The notes under the pieces were generated by a model. That model saw nothing but the letters and a program-made list of their open reading frames with translations. It was not told the origin of the DNA and ran no database searches. A stretch of 64,000 bases of DNA from Asparagopsis taxiformis (lineage: Eukaryota; Rhodophyta; Florideophyceae; Bonnemaisoniales; Bonnemaisoniaceae): the NCBI GenBank assembly GCA_030407315.1, contig JALQPE010002045.1, positions 1 through 64,000 of the forward strand, given 5' to 3'. Below, in pieces: positions 32,182 to 44,000 of this stretch (position 1 is its first letter; every line of letters starts with the position of its first letter). The translations under genes were made by a program, and so were the position numbers.

Positions 32182-32275
32182 AAACACTGATTTCGGTATG
32201 CACAGAATGTACTTTCGAAACCAGAATCTGAAAATTTTTTGATGTTGATTGACTAATCATAAGTTGATTGAATTG
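32182..32275 (+). repeat. Left terminal inverted repeat of 17.2-kb element
   Basis: Matches the reverse complement of about 49225-49344: the first 12 bases AAACACTGATTT are identical, and AGAATGTACTTT and later ATAAGTTGATTGA are shared. Confidence 0.75.
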
Positions 32276-32570
32276 TGGCCAATGAGACGAAGACATTGAC
32301 TGACTGAGTGGTATTGTGCTGACAGTATCAAGTATAACCCCACGTGTCCAGCAGTTAGCGAAACACATACACAGACGTCCGTCTCTGTGCAGCGGTCAAT
32401 TTTTATGCCGCACAACGCAACGCGTCGACTAAAGTACAATGCAAACCGACGCATCATCGGAATACATTTTGCATCGATCCCGACCATATCAACTGCACAA
32501 CAATCATGTTAAAACGATGCCAAACCGACGAAAGCAACGCCGCGTTATCGTTGGCTAGCGTGCAAGCACC

Positions 32571-35284
32571 ATGTTTTCCATCGCGGAAAGACTACAGCGG
32601 TACAGTTGTCCCGGCGACAATCTGCGCGTCGCAACCGACATGTACGCCGCCGAGCAATTGTACGAGCGCTGCGTCGAGGAGCACAACCACATCGGAGCCA
32701 TGTATCGTCTCGCAACCATTCTACGCGTCTCCGAAAACATGCACGACGGCCGACGCCCCATGCAACTGTCCCAACGCTGCGTCGATGAAGGCAACCATCC
32801 CGGCGCCATGTTCGATCTGGCACGCATGTATTCCGACGGTAAGTTCTCCGAGCAGGATTTCGTACGAGCCGTCGATCTGTATCAACGCGCCATACAACTA
32901 GACAACGACGTGTGCGCGATGTTCGAGCTGGCAATGATCTATGACGTCGGCGAGAAAGACGTTCCAATGGACGTCTTGCGCGCGATGAACTATTATCAAA
33001 TGAGCATTGACGTCGGCCAGCATCTGGAGCCAATGTTCTGGCTCGCTCGATTACTCATCTCCGATATCATGCGGCCGAAACGCGATGTGTCGCGCTCAAA
33101 GCGTCTGTTCACCATGTATGTCGAGCGATGTGAAGAGCCGATGCCGATTATCGAGATGTGCAACGAGCTGATGTACGGATCGTCCAATCTCCCACGAGAC
33201 GCCGCACTAGCCGCGTGCTTGCTACAGGCATGCGTGGAACGATGGGACGAGTGTAATGCAATGATACCACTCGCGGAAATCCTTCTGAGCGGCGCTTCCG
33301 TTGTCGCCAGAGACGCCACGCGTGCGATACGTCTATGTGAACGAGCCGCCAGTGTTCGCTGGGAGTATTCACTATCAACGGCTGTGTTGGCGCGCAAAAT
33401 CGCCTATGGATCATCGCAGATTCAGGCCAATGTGCAGCTCGCTGTGTATCTGTGTCAGATGAGTATTGCGAGGGGGAACGATGCGGCCGCTATGCTTACA
33501 TTGTCTGAACTGCTGTTAAAGGGCGCTCCGGGCGTGGAAAAGGACGTGGATTGTGCGATGAATTTGGTGGATAGAGCTTTCGGAAGTAATTGTGTCAAGT
33601 TTCAGATGTCCAAGATTATACAGCTTGCAAACGATATGGCACATGGAAAGGGCGGAATGGCGAGGAATCCGTCGTTTGCCGTTTTGTTGTTGGAGAAATG
33701 CATGAATATGAAGGATTTCAAATCTGAATCGACACTGGCTCTTGCGGATGTCGTGCTTCAAACGAAAGCAGTTTTGGATATTGAGCGGGGCATTCAACTA
33801 TGTCGTCAGTTGGTTGGTTTGGAATCATATTGTGAAAAGCTCGAGGATCTTGCAGAGTCGATTGAATTTAGCGATGCGGGTAATGGTGCGCTCGTGATGC
33901 GTCTGTTGGAACTGTTCATCGACAGTAAACATGGCGCAGCCGCTATGGTTACACTTGCGGAATATCTCATCACTGGAGATATGGGCATTGCAAAGGACAG
34001 TGAACGTGCCGTATGGCTCTGTGAACGTGCGTTGGAGAAGAGCAGGGACTGTAGCGACAAAGTGGTCGGTATCGCAAAACAAATGGATTGTGCGAAATCG
34101 TGCAAGCCAACGGACAATGCACTCACGATTCGTCTATTACAAATCTGCGTCGACAAATCCAACAACACAGAGGCCATCGTCATGCTCGTCAAAATTACTG
34201 TGTTCAAACAAAGCGAATCGTAACACGGACCACGCACTACGGCTGTGCGGCAAACTAATCGATAGCGACGTGTCTTGCGACAGAGCGCTTCATCTCGCGG
34301 AGGAAATCGGCAAGGGTACGACGCGCGTCGCCAAAAACATGCCATTGTCCATAAGAATCTGCGAAATGTGCATGGAGAAATGAGACGATCCATGCGCGAT
34401 CGAAACTGGCGTGGAAATCATGTGCGGTTCCACAGAAGCTAGCGACGTAAATCGCGCAATCCGTCTCTGCGAACGCTATGTAAACAACAATATATGCTGC
34501 GAGATCATCATCCGCATCGCGCAAAAAATCTGCATCGAAACATCTCAATACGTACAAGACCCATCCATATCGCAACGTCTACTAAACGTCTGCCTCAGCG
34601 CACGACATGACCTCTCCGCCATATTCCTGCTCGCACAAATCCTACTGCAAGGCATACGCGGGGTTCCATGCGACCCCGCGCGCGCCATGCAGCTATGCGC
34701 GATGTGCAGACGACACGACGTGTCGTACATTGCGCGGCTGCGACGCGTTGTGGCGCAACTCGGGCGTCAAAGCGGCGACAAGAAGAGTCTACATCTTGCG
34801 ATCGCGCTGTGCGAGCTGGCGCTCGCGCACGCGGACGACACGCGCGTCATGGTGCTTCTGGCCGAGCTGCTGATCCGTCTGGATTACGAATTGCACGGAA
34901 GAAGTGATATTAGAGGCGAAACGACAAGCCGAAGGGCTTGGGAATAGTGCTGTGTTTTATATTGTATCTGATATGTATAATCACGGGTGGAAGGGCGGAG
35001 AAACGGCGTTGATTCGTGCTTATCTGGCGACGAATGCGACGAAGAAAAGAATTTCAGAAGAGTTGAAGACAGTTCATTGGTTTAATCCAGAGGAGTTTGG
35101 AGTCAGTCAAGATGCAATGGGCATGTCGAGATTGGTAGACGCGGCAATGTGCGTGCAGGCGGATCGATTTGTTCATGCACTGCCGTCGAATTTTGGCAGT
35201 TGGGTAGCGGGGCAGAGGGCGGGCAAGGGGAAAGCAGAAACAAAGGTATTGAATTGCATGGATCAAAGCTTCATAGACCGATGA
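32571..35284 (+). pseudogene. Sel1-like repeat protein, decayed
   Basis: The first 550 codons (32571-34223) are open and consist of helical repeats of about 36 residues with the Sel1/TPR pattern (for example ERCVEEHNHIGAMYRLATIL and RAIRLCERAASVRW), more than a dozen in all. The repeats continue after a frame change near 34225 (RALHLAEEIGKG), an in-frame TGA at 34381, a further stretch 34411-34947 and another frame change into 34904-35284 (LGNSAVFYIVSDMYNHGWKGG). Sel1-type repeats are protein-interaction scaffolds. The gene lies just inside the left terminal repeat and looks like captured host sequence. It is unlikely to make a full product as read. Confidence 0.7.
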
Positions 35285-35930
35285 AGTAGCGCGGTTGGGT
35301 GGATGACAATCAACATTTTTGCAATGGCGGTCGGTTGAATTTTCCATCGACAGCATGGTTGCGAAATATATACTGAGCGGAGATCAGCGACATTATGGTT
35401 CCTGCACGCGCACTAGAGTTGGGATGTGGTCTCATTACATGGACATCCTGACTCCTCACGTTTCCTCTTCGCAGCATGTCTAACATTGCTGCTGCGCAAC
35501 TGCTATCTACACCACTTTTTATTGTTCAATTTCGGGATAAAGCTAGTATACTTAGCGTACTGCGGTTACCACACAAGTCACACTGGACATGTGGGCTAAT
35601 AGTCTAAGCCTAAGTAAAGTTGCGAATACGGTACTTCTGAGGACATGCTACACTACCATAATATATTAGGGTGTATGGGTATCTAGGAATGGGAATCTAC
35701 TGGTGGATTGCGAGCTAAGACCTGCCTGCTCTGGCAAACAGAATTTCGGTGCATCAGATTCGCGCGCGCGAAGCGCGCGCCAGCGCGTAAAGGGAACTTG
35801 TACCAACACATAACCTTTCCTATACAAATGTAGCTTTGACCGGCACTTAATTAATCCACTCAAACACGTAGCCTCCATTTCCTCTCTCTCCCTTTATTCT
35901 ATTCATAGCCGTGACTACATCTGTAATATG
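35285..35930. other. Unassigned stretch
   Basis: Nothing definable is seen. A short palindrome of CG alternation (GCGCGCGCGAAGCGCGCGC) lies at about 35762. Confidence 0.5.
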
Positions 35931-38315
35931 CTATTCCATGTAGTGAGCTCCGAGGGTAACCAGAAATCCAATGAACGAAACTTGCACAAGTAGTGGTCGT
36001 AACGCATATAGTTCAGTTCTTGCACCCTTGGTATAACCGTAGCAGTTCTCGATCACATGTATTCCATCATTTGTAACAGCCTCTGTTGATAGTTTTGCAT
36101 ACATTGCGGACGTGTCCCGGAATTGATCTGCTTCACGCTCAATTTGCAATCTCCAAGTCGACTGGTCGGACGATGTCAGAGCATAACAGCGGCATTCTAA
36201 TATGGTGCTATTATTTTCTCGATGTCTTTCGATCAGGCAAGTCATGCTTCCGACTAGTTGTTGCAGAGCATTGCCGATTTCGTTGAGAATATCCTCAGGG
36301 AAAACAAGCCCTAGCTCCAGCGAAGAAGCAAATCGAGGCACGCTAATGTCTTAATATCCAATTCCGTAGCAGCTAGACATGCACGCATTTCTAGCTTCGC
36401 AAGATCCCGAGCAAATCGCCATGAAAGTACGGAACGCGTCTGCAGCAAGATCATATCGACCCAGATCTCTTAGCTGCACAGCAGATAGCTGGGCAACCTT
36501 CTGCGGAATATGATGGAGATGCGAAAGATGCAGTGTTGACGAATAGTGTGCATCGGAATTGTACAATGGATGAGCAGGGTGTGGGTCGGTAGATTCGGTG
36601 TAAGCGGGCATGAGTTTTGAGCTTGTGGTATAATTAGGACGCGAATAGCCCGAGATGGCATATCGTTGGGTTGCACAAGCGCATGTGTGTCTGTGAAGTG
36701 CAACGCGGCAGTCTAGATTATCTGTGATGTTGAAGTTGTGAAGCGGAGCGGGTGCAAACGTGTGTTGAGGAGTAGTAAGTGATTGCTGCTGATTGTAGAC
36801 TCTGACGACATTGGAAGGGCATGATCAAGTAGCGCAGAGCTATGGGTCCGAGAAAATTGAACTTGTCCTTGAGCTGCAGGACTGCGCCTTTCTTCAGAAC
36901 CGTTTTGCGCATACTGTTTTGGAGCCTCAGTTTCCGCAGATATTTGACTCTGATTTCCACTAGTAGTACCTTTTTCAAAATACAATGGAGAGTCTGTAGA
37001 CTCTCCAAACAGAGCGTCTACCGGCAATTTTTAGTTCATAGTCGGTAGCGTTGCTTAGACTCTCACATTGCAGCTTTTGTGCATAGAGCTGTGGTTGGTA
37101 CTCAGAATTCGGGTGATGCCCAGCATGTAATTCATTCGCCAGAGATGGTTGATAAGAAAGCGGACCGTGCTCCCTTCCCAGAGCTGTTCCAAACAGTCCT
37201 TGTAAATGCAGCCGTGATATTTTCTTAGGGTCTCTTCCCAGGGATTCAGGTTGCGGACTAGAGCTTAAACAGTATGCAATGAGCTGAGACATTTTTTGTC
37301 GTGCAGCAGCATGTTACCTTGCCAGTTCTAGTAGATCGGATCGCCTGAGCGACACCACAGAAGCTTGCAGCGTATGAGTACCAGATTTTCTGGCAGGATA
37401 AGGAAGTTCCCAGTCGAGCCGATGTATTCATAGATGCAACCGTGAGTTAGTAGGGCGCGGAGAGTTTGTCTTGTTTGCATACCACCTCGCAAATTTTGCG
37501 AAGCTGAGGACTCTGCAAACTTCCGTTGCTCCAGCACATTGTAGTGAATCGTCTGCGCCTTTCGACAGCGGTTTGATGGGCTATGCATCGGTAATTGATT
37601 TGTCTGAAAATTCTTTTGCACATTGTTTGGTTGAGGAGCCACTTGGTTTTGCTGCATTCGCTTTATCAACAAGCTTGCCTGTGGTTCTTTCAGTATCAGC
37701 AGGGAGTTTGTCAAATGTTGTTGATGCGCTAGACGGGCTTCTTGTGGCTGTACATTTTGCTGACCGACAGGACTTGATTGTGGTTGAACCATTCTAGTAC
37801 CATGCTGCTGCGAGAAGCTTCTATTCTGCGACATCTGTTACACATTTCATGCGTAATGAATGAAGGATTGACTGACGGTTGATAGCGGCTCCGGATGAGT
37901 TCTGGCTGGAGTAGTATTCAAATGAAGCCAGAGGTTCACATGGAGGCGGAAGTCCACATCAGTACGTTTGGTTGTGGGCGAGCGACGGAGGTCTATTTTG
38001 CTTCTACGCTTTTGGCTTTTGGCAGCGACGCGCGAAAGCGATGCTGCGCCCCGTATCGTATGCACGCTTAGTAAGCGCTTATGGGTAGCAGACTGTGCAA
38101 TTTTCAAGTGAATTCCAACGAGTCCGCCAGTCGTTACACAGCCTCCCCTTCCACTTCTGTCCGATAGGAGCCCCCATGTACATCACGTTTTCGCCGAGCA
38201 GTTTAGTGTTGGCTTTTAATGTATTCCAGTTGGACAGAGGCAGTTGCTGTAGCAACGCGCTGGATGTATTCATGGTACAGACCTTATGCAAGATCAGCAT
38301 GTGAGTGTCCGTCAA
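35931..38315 (-). pseudogene. Possible multi-segment Gln-rich gene remains
   Basis: A chain of short minus-strand frames lies end to end: 38315-38079 (QQLPLSNWNTLKANTKLLGE), 38107-37847, 37834-37328 (Gln/Asn-rich, SFSQQHGTRMVQPQSSPVGQ), 37292-36975, 37027-36713, 36611-36351 and 36341-35931. Similar composition and strand suggest one spliced or decayed gene with a Gln-rich region, as in transcriptional co-regulators. No domain was recognised and splice sites were not established. Confidence 0.3.
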
Positions 38316-39571
38316 TTAAAAGATCCAGTTGAGGGAATTGCTCTGCACAACTCGATCACTGAGGTGATTTACTGCGATGACGGGGCAGATGCAGCCAATG
38401 GTTGAGAGCATTAAGTGGTTCAACACGCAAATGAAATCGTCATTAATCAAGCCCGTCGACGGATGAAACGCGCGAAAAAATTGTTAGCAGTGCCACAATT
38501 TTGATAACGCATAGACTCAGAGCGTGATCGCAACGATGCGCCCAGAATCCGTGAGGGGGAAATGGATGAGTAGGAATGTGTATCGGGATTCAGAGTCGCA
38601 GATCGATATTGTTAGAAGTAGGAAATAACAAACCGTCAATGATAGAGAAGGGAGCGCGCAAACCATACTTTGATGAATGCGAGCGGAAGGAGGTTGGTAC
38701 ATCATCTCGTGGATATTGTGGAGGGAGGTGTTGAAGAGTGTGCGTCGACGTTCTGACACATTGCGAGAGACCCTTAATAGTAATCAAAACTTGTAAATAT
38801 AAAAATGTGCACCACGTGGCGCCATATGCAATTGTATGGAAAAATGTGCGTTCATCTCTCGCTTCGCTGCCTCAACTGGCCTTGCGTGCTTACTGAAAGC
38901 TCAGACCACTGGTTCCCATCGTCCTCGAGCCCGACTCGTCATCTTTGCTCTCCATATTATCACCCTTTCTTGATCCTCTCCTCTACATTGCAATTCGTCT
39001 GGTGAAACCGCACACAACGGAACATGCCACCAGACCTAGACCTGGACTGCAACCCTGCCCATCCTCTTCCCTATTTCCCAACTCACGAGCACTACCCTCA
39101 ATCCTCGATGAACTAGATGCGCCAGCACACCACGATGGTGGCAATGGTCTGTGCGAGTCCTAAACCAGTCCTCCCGTCCGCCCTGACGTGACTTCCCTTG
39201 GAATGCGTCTCATGTTACTCGCATTCAACGCAGAAATTCATCCTCTAACGCTTCTCCGCGACCAAGACGCACCAAATCGCGACAATGTACTTCGCGTTCG
39301 TTGCGCGTGGTGTCGGCACTTTCTCGCCCATCGCGATGCGTCACAATCGCGCTTTCGTCACCACGCACCACAAAGCCCCCGCATCCTTCAACGCCCTTTT
39401 CTGCGTGCGATGCCTGGGTGTGAACATTCCGCGCATATTCATGAATAGCACCTTATTTACTACGTTCAGTTTGCCATGAACTGTTCCAATAGCGATGCGT
39501 TCGCCAGACAACAATTGCATGCATCAATGCATGTCAAATTTGACACACAATAGAATGGTCTCCGCAATATA
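38316..39571. other. Unassigned stretch
   Basis: Only short frames without recognisable domains are present on either strand. No RNA gene was seen. Confidence 0.5.
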
Positions 39572-40138
39572 TTAGACTTCGCTCGCAACGGTTCTCAACG
39601 TGGCATCATTATGTTTGATGTTATGGTCACTTAGCTTCTTGAGATTACATATGACCAATTTGAACGGCTCTTGACATTCAATAATTGTTGATCTTCTGAA
39701 TCCAACGATAGTCAGTGCCCAGTTGCATCGCCTCATCTGTCCTATCCGTACAAACAAGAGGCCATAAGACGTTTTCCTCCACGTAACATTCAGCGATTTC
39801 ATTGTCGCATCGTGTCTATTGAATATCGTAATCCTGCGTATTCTTAAACTCCTCTCCATTACTCTCCAGCATTCGACCATACCACATGAATATCTGCGTC
39901 TACTTTCTCGCCAACCTTCGCCTACATCAAGCACCAGGTCATGAACGCCCAATCCGTACCACTTACTACCCGCACCGCCCACCTCCCTATCAGTGGTCAC
40001 TAGGCAGTTGTTCTCCAGCATGCCTACAATCGCCTTGATCTCTTCCTTGCACACGCACCATATCCTCCGCAGTGTGTCCATGGGAATGTCGGTTCGTCTC
40101 CTCACGACGTAACAATGAGCGGAACACGTCGGGTGCAC
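39572..40138 (-). pseudogene. NB-ARC/APAF-1-like winged-helix fragment
   Basis: This 188-residue frame includes TDIPMDTLRRIWCVCKEEIK, MLENNCLVTTDREVG and KWYGLGVHDLVLDVGEGW. The spacing (D-x-I-P-L-like start, a tryptophan, a short-loop LV segment, then L-x-V-H-D-L-V-x-D) resembles the winged-helix part of STAND NTPases such as NB-ARC proteins. The P-loop and nucleotide-binding core are absent, so at best this is a fragment. Position inside the 17.2-kb element suggests captured sequence. Confidence 0.35.
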
Positions 40139-40298
40139 TTAGTTGTCTGCAGTGCAGATAGACGCACAGTGTGACTCTGAGTGTAGCTACCGGAACAGGT
40201 GGGAAGGAAATAGACACGTTTTATCGTTTGAATTGTATTCAGTATATAGAAGGGATAGAAGATGAGATATTTTCTTTCTTTGTCTCATGCGAAAGTTA

Positions 40299-41513
40299 CT
40301 ATTTGTCCATAGTGAATCGTAGCAGACCTTCTTTGATACGTGTTATGTCCTCTGCAAGAATTGTTTTGTCATCAGACAAGTTTTTGAAAGTCGTTAGTAT
40401 AGACGATGCGGCAATTTCCGATGTCCAGGGAGAATCTGCTCCACTGTTTGTGAGCCTATTAAGATTTTTGTACTTGCTTTTGTACGTATCGTCTCCCTCT
40501 CTTCCGTACCACGCAACAATCAATCCCGAAAATGATTTGTTTTCAGTATGATGAGAAACAATTCTGGCTAGCCAGAATGGTTCTTTTGAATCACATTGGT
40601 CTCCAACTACGGCCACGAAGTGGTCTCTGATGTATACATGATCCATGAAATTACTTTCAAGAGTTGTCTGCACAATAGGATGTGCTAATGAGTCACTATT
40701 TGGTGGAGTGCAGACTGTTATTGGTCGTATCATTGTCCTCATTGAGCGCTGGTGACGACTTCCAGTTGTCAAAGATGGAATACCTCTCCTACGACCCTGC
40801 ATCCATCTCGAAAATCGAAATGCGACACTCAAAAACTCATAACAGACTTCTAGACCCTGATACACCAGAACTTTTTCCCCTTTTCTATTCAAAGCTGCCA
40901 TTTTGTTCAAAGCATTTCCACGCACGTCCTCGCTTCCGCGTAGTAAAACCTTTGCGTCTTCTCTTAGCTTTTGTAAGTCCATCTTAGCAAAGCAGCTCTG
41001 GCCACCGCGAGGAGAACAGCACTTCCAGTTTTTCGGATCATTGGAGAGTAAATCCTGCAGTCTTCTTTTCCGATTTGTAAGGACATTGGCTGGGGTCTTT
41101 CGGTGACGATCAATATTCCGTTTTGTAACGATGTGCGCAGTCACCGGTACGGTTGACCTAACAGCGGGGTGATTTCGATTTACAAGCGCAATGGGAGATG
41201 TGGGATGTACTGGGCTTGGTGAGGGCGGCGCGGAAGGTGCTGGAGAAGGAAATATGTGCTCTGAAATTGTACGTGATGAGGATGCCGCCTCAGAATTTGG
41301 TGTTCGATGTCCAGGTGATGAATCTCGGATATTTTGGGTCAAATTTTGGATTGATTTTCTTGTCAGAAATGACTTCCGTGGAGCTTTTGAGGCAGTTGTT
41401 TTCCGAGCTCTGGAAGCAGTATTGCGAGGAGCTTTTGTGGCCCTCTGCTTCCGAACAAGGTTTTCACGTGCAGATACACTTCTGCGACCTGAGCATCTTG
41501 GTTTTGTCGACAT
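40299..41513 (-). CDS. Transposase paralogue lacking the catalytic core
   Basis: 404 residues. After a basic Ser/Thr-rich start (SARENLVRKQRATKAPRNTA) comes KNWKCCSPRGGQSCFAKMDL ... VLVYQGLEVCYEFLSVAFRFSR, matching the N-terminal region of the transposase at 46378-49155 (NKCCSKKKCFQNVDL ... GIPVCYRFLELCFKFSRSLQ). It then passes almost directly to DHFVAVVGDQCDSKEPFWLARIV, matching that protein's C-terminal NHFVAVNGEGCTAKQPFWLGQIL. The roughly 500-residue segment with the three acidic catalytic motifs is missing. The frame is clean, which suggests a maintained deletion derivative, such as a DNA-binding repressor, rather than random decay; this is inference. Confidence 0.68.
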   Translation of the reverse strand: MSTKPRCSGRRSVSARENLVRKQRATKAPRNTASRARKTTASKAPRKSFLTRKSIQNLTQNIRDSSPGHRTPNSEAASSSRTISEHIFPSPAPSAPPSPSPVHPTSPIALVNRNHPAVRSTVPVTAHIVTKRNIDRHRKTPANVLTNRKRRLQDLLSNDPKNWKCCSPRGGQSCFAKMDLQKLREDAKVLLRGSEDVRGNALNKMAALNRKGEKVLVYQGLEVCYEFLSVAFRFSRWMQGRRRGIPSLTTGSRHQRSMRTMIRPITVCTPPNSDSLAHPIVQTTLESNFMDHVYIRDHFVAVVGDQCDSKEPFWLARIVSHHTENKSFSGLIVAWYGREGDDTYKSKYKNLNRLTNSGADSPWTSEIAASSILTTFKNLSDDKTILAEDITRIKEGLLRFTMDK

Positions 41514-42525
41514 GTTGTTCTTTCAACGCAATGGATTAGGATATCGACAAGTTGTTCGATGTTTTCAGCTACCACTTCGACTCGAGGTTGTACAGTTGAT
41601 AGCTAGTATGCGAAAGGGAATGATTATTAATCCACTCATATCGATCTTCCTTTAAATGAAAGTAGTGGTAGTGAGAACCGCGCTGTATATCTAAATTGAA
41701 TTGTTCTTTACTCTACTTCTAAGTATAGATTCCACCACTCCTGTGGAAGGATATTTTACACACTTGCTTAGCTCGGAAACAAATATCATCCGTACAGCCT
41801 CATTGACCTATTCACAGATATTGATATTCGGATGAATAGCTGGAAGATGTTCCAAACACGTGTCTCCTTAGAACGCATGTGTATGGATAGCAACAGATAA
41901 TATCTATCATACGTACCCTTCTCAGTGAAGCTGACAGGTGAATGTATAAGCTGGTTTTGTACTGGTTTTTCTGTAGCGAATCAGATTTTTCAAATTTGTG
42001 AATCATTTTGACTGTAAATAACTACTGTGTATAGATTCACCGGGCCAGTAATATGATCATACTGATATTGATGAAATACAAATATTTTGCTCCTCTCATT
42101 GACACATATGTGAAACCCTAAATTCAACTGCATAACACCTGTGGTTCAATTCCTGTGTTACACAGAGGCTTTAGCCACTCTTGTGATCAGCAACCCCTGA
42201 TATCCTTTAATCAAATAGTCTTTTGTGTATTTACGTTCTGTTCCGTGCAATTCTGGTGTGTTGTATGATTAGCTGTGGTTGATGAAATAGTAGCGTTTGG
42301 AGAAAGAAGAGCTTATCGTCAGAGTTGAGAAGGGATGACGTTAACATATTTGAATGGGCCAGGAGATATAGGAATGGATCCAATCAATTATTGGATGAAA
42401 CTAGTCGTTTCTTAGAACAAAACAAATTACAAAATACTCCACTTCTGGGTAATGTTGATATTTCCTAGCTAGCCGCCGAGTAAGTATCAGAACTGCCAGA
42501 TTATCCTCTTGGTTCTTACGGGGAT
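41514..42525. other. AT-rich intergenic stretch between divergent genes
   Basis: This separates the core-less transposase paralogue (minus) from the ParB-like gene (plus) and probably holds both promoters. No specific element was identified. Confidence 0.5.
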
Positions 42526-43908
42526 TTGCAAAATTTACTTGGCTACGAAATTCATTTGGCTATGAAGGGGAAGAACTTAAGGAACTCTTCGATGAGAACC
42601 CCTCATTCTAGTGTCAACCAGAATGCATCAACACCTCTTTTCTCCGACGTTATGGAGGGGTCTGTTAACACTCGTGTAGACCCACATGCTTGTATTCCTC
42701 TAACCTGCGTAAGAGATCTTGTTCGTTCTGGAGTTGATAGACTCAAATGTGTATTTGGAAACAAAATTTCGAATCGTTCGGGCGTTGCTTTTGACCTCAA
42801 TTCTGGTGGTGGATTTGTGGCTGGTTCTGATAATGCCGTTGTTGTTGCCTTGACAGGTGGATTGAAAAGACACGTTGTAGACCACTTCAAAACTGGTCCT
42901 CATAACAACCGGCATCCAATGTCGGAATCACAAGCGAAAGAGAAGGAAGAGTCTCGAGCTGTCTGGTATGGGGTAGTAGACGGAATGCACAGGCTTACGG
43001 CTATCCTGGAGCTCATGGAAGAAAATCCGGAAACGTGGGAGTCATTTCTCTGGCCGGTTACAGTCCTCAAAGGTGGCCAAAATCTACAGGTTCTTAGACA
43101 ACTCGGAAGACACCAGAACAACAAGCACAACTCCGCTTTCTACATTGAAACAACATTCTATGATATGCTTTCTGGCCTCCGGAAAGAGGCTGATCGTCTC
43201 AAAAGTATGAAGAATGGGAAGCAACCAACAGCTAAAGAAATTGCCTCTGCCTTTGACGGCTGCACTCATCTCAAGGACAATACCACAAAGCAAACAGCAG
43301 CGACTTCAGTCCGTCTTCCAGTTTCGGTAATTGAGGAGATTGGTCATATCATGAACTCTGAGCACCCAGAACTGACTGCGTCAGAATCAGATCGTTCTGG
43401 TAGGACCTCGCACATTTCTGGACTGGTTGACTTTCGGGTCTACCGGAACTTCATCAACATTACTACTATTAAGTCTGCAACAAACTTCATGAATGCCAGT
43501 GGAGCAGACTCTGAACAAAACCAGATAAATACGCTGTATAGACTTCGTGATGTGTGCAGAATGAACAAGTTCAAACCTGTCTCATATAAAATTGCTGCAG
43601 AACAGTATGTCAAGGCCTGTTCTGCAATGAGTGAGGCAAGGAAGTTCGAATTACTCATAGAAAGTGAATCATGGCCGGCTGGAATGGAAGTAACCAGAAC
43701 AAATTTGCTCCAATCATCTAAACTCGATGAGGAAGTTACTGCAAATTCTGGAAATGACCATGACATCTTAAAAACTCTTCTTCACCAGTACAGAAAGATA
43801 TGTCCCGAAACTGCTCCACTAAAAGAGCGAAAGTACTCTGAAGCTCACTCAATGGAGGTCAAAGATGGAACAGAGACTGATTCAGAAAATTGTGATGGAA
43901 AAATTTAG
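42526..43908 (+). CDS. ParB-like DGxHR protein (block B)
   Basis: 460 codons from the first ATG at 42526 (MQNLLGYEIHL); a start at 42562 or 42592 is equally possible. The central motif GVVDGMHRLTAILELM at about 148-163 matches VIDGLHRLNAM in the block A protein. It is followed by WPVTVLKGGQNLQVLRQLGR and HQNNKHNSAF, the ParB/sulfiredoxin-like nucleotide-binding region, then helices. No PPETxGG module is seen here; in this block it sits at the end of the methyltransferase. The frame ends in a TAG at 43906 just where the methyltransferase frame opens. ParB-methyltransferase pairs are common in phages and bacterial mobile DNA. Confidence 0.6.
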   Translation: MQNLLGYEIHLAMKGKNLRNSSMRTPHSSVNQNASTPLFSDVMEGSVNTRVDPHACIPLTCVRDLVRSGVDRLKCVFGNKISNRSGVAFDLNSGGGFVAGSDNAVVVALTGGLKRHVVDHFKTGPHNNRHPMSESQAKEKEESRAVWYGVVDGMHRLTAILELMEENPETWESFLWPVTVLKGGQNLQVLRQLGRHQNNKHNSAFYIETTFYDMLSGLRKEADRLKSMKNGKQPTAKEIASAFDGCTHLKDNTTKQTAATSVRLPVSVIEEIGHIMNSEHPELTASESDRSGRTSHISGLVDFRVYRNFINITTIKSATNFMNASGADSEQNQINTLYRLRDVCRMNKFKPVSYKIAAEQYVKACSAMSEARKFELLIESESWPAGMEVTRTNLLQSSKLDEEVTANSGNDHDILKTLLHQYRKICPETAPLKERKYSEAHSMEVKDGTETDSENCDGKI

Positions 43909-44000
43909 CCTGTACGGGAACGGAATCGGAAGAACAAATTATAGAAAAGAATCGGAGCATACATACAGACACTTCTGTTATACAGTCAGGCAAGGAACCC

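Noticed and set aside
35760..35785. GC-alternating palindrome as a possible transcription terminator
   Set aside because: No adjacent gene end and no U-run; bacterial-type terminators are not expected here.
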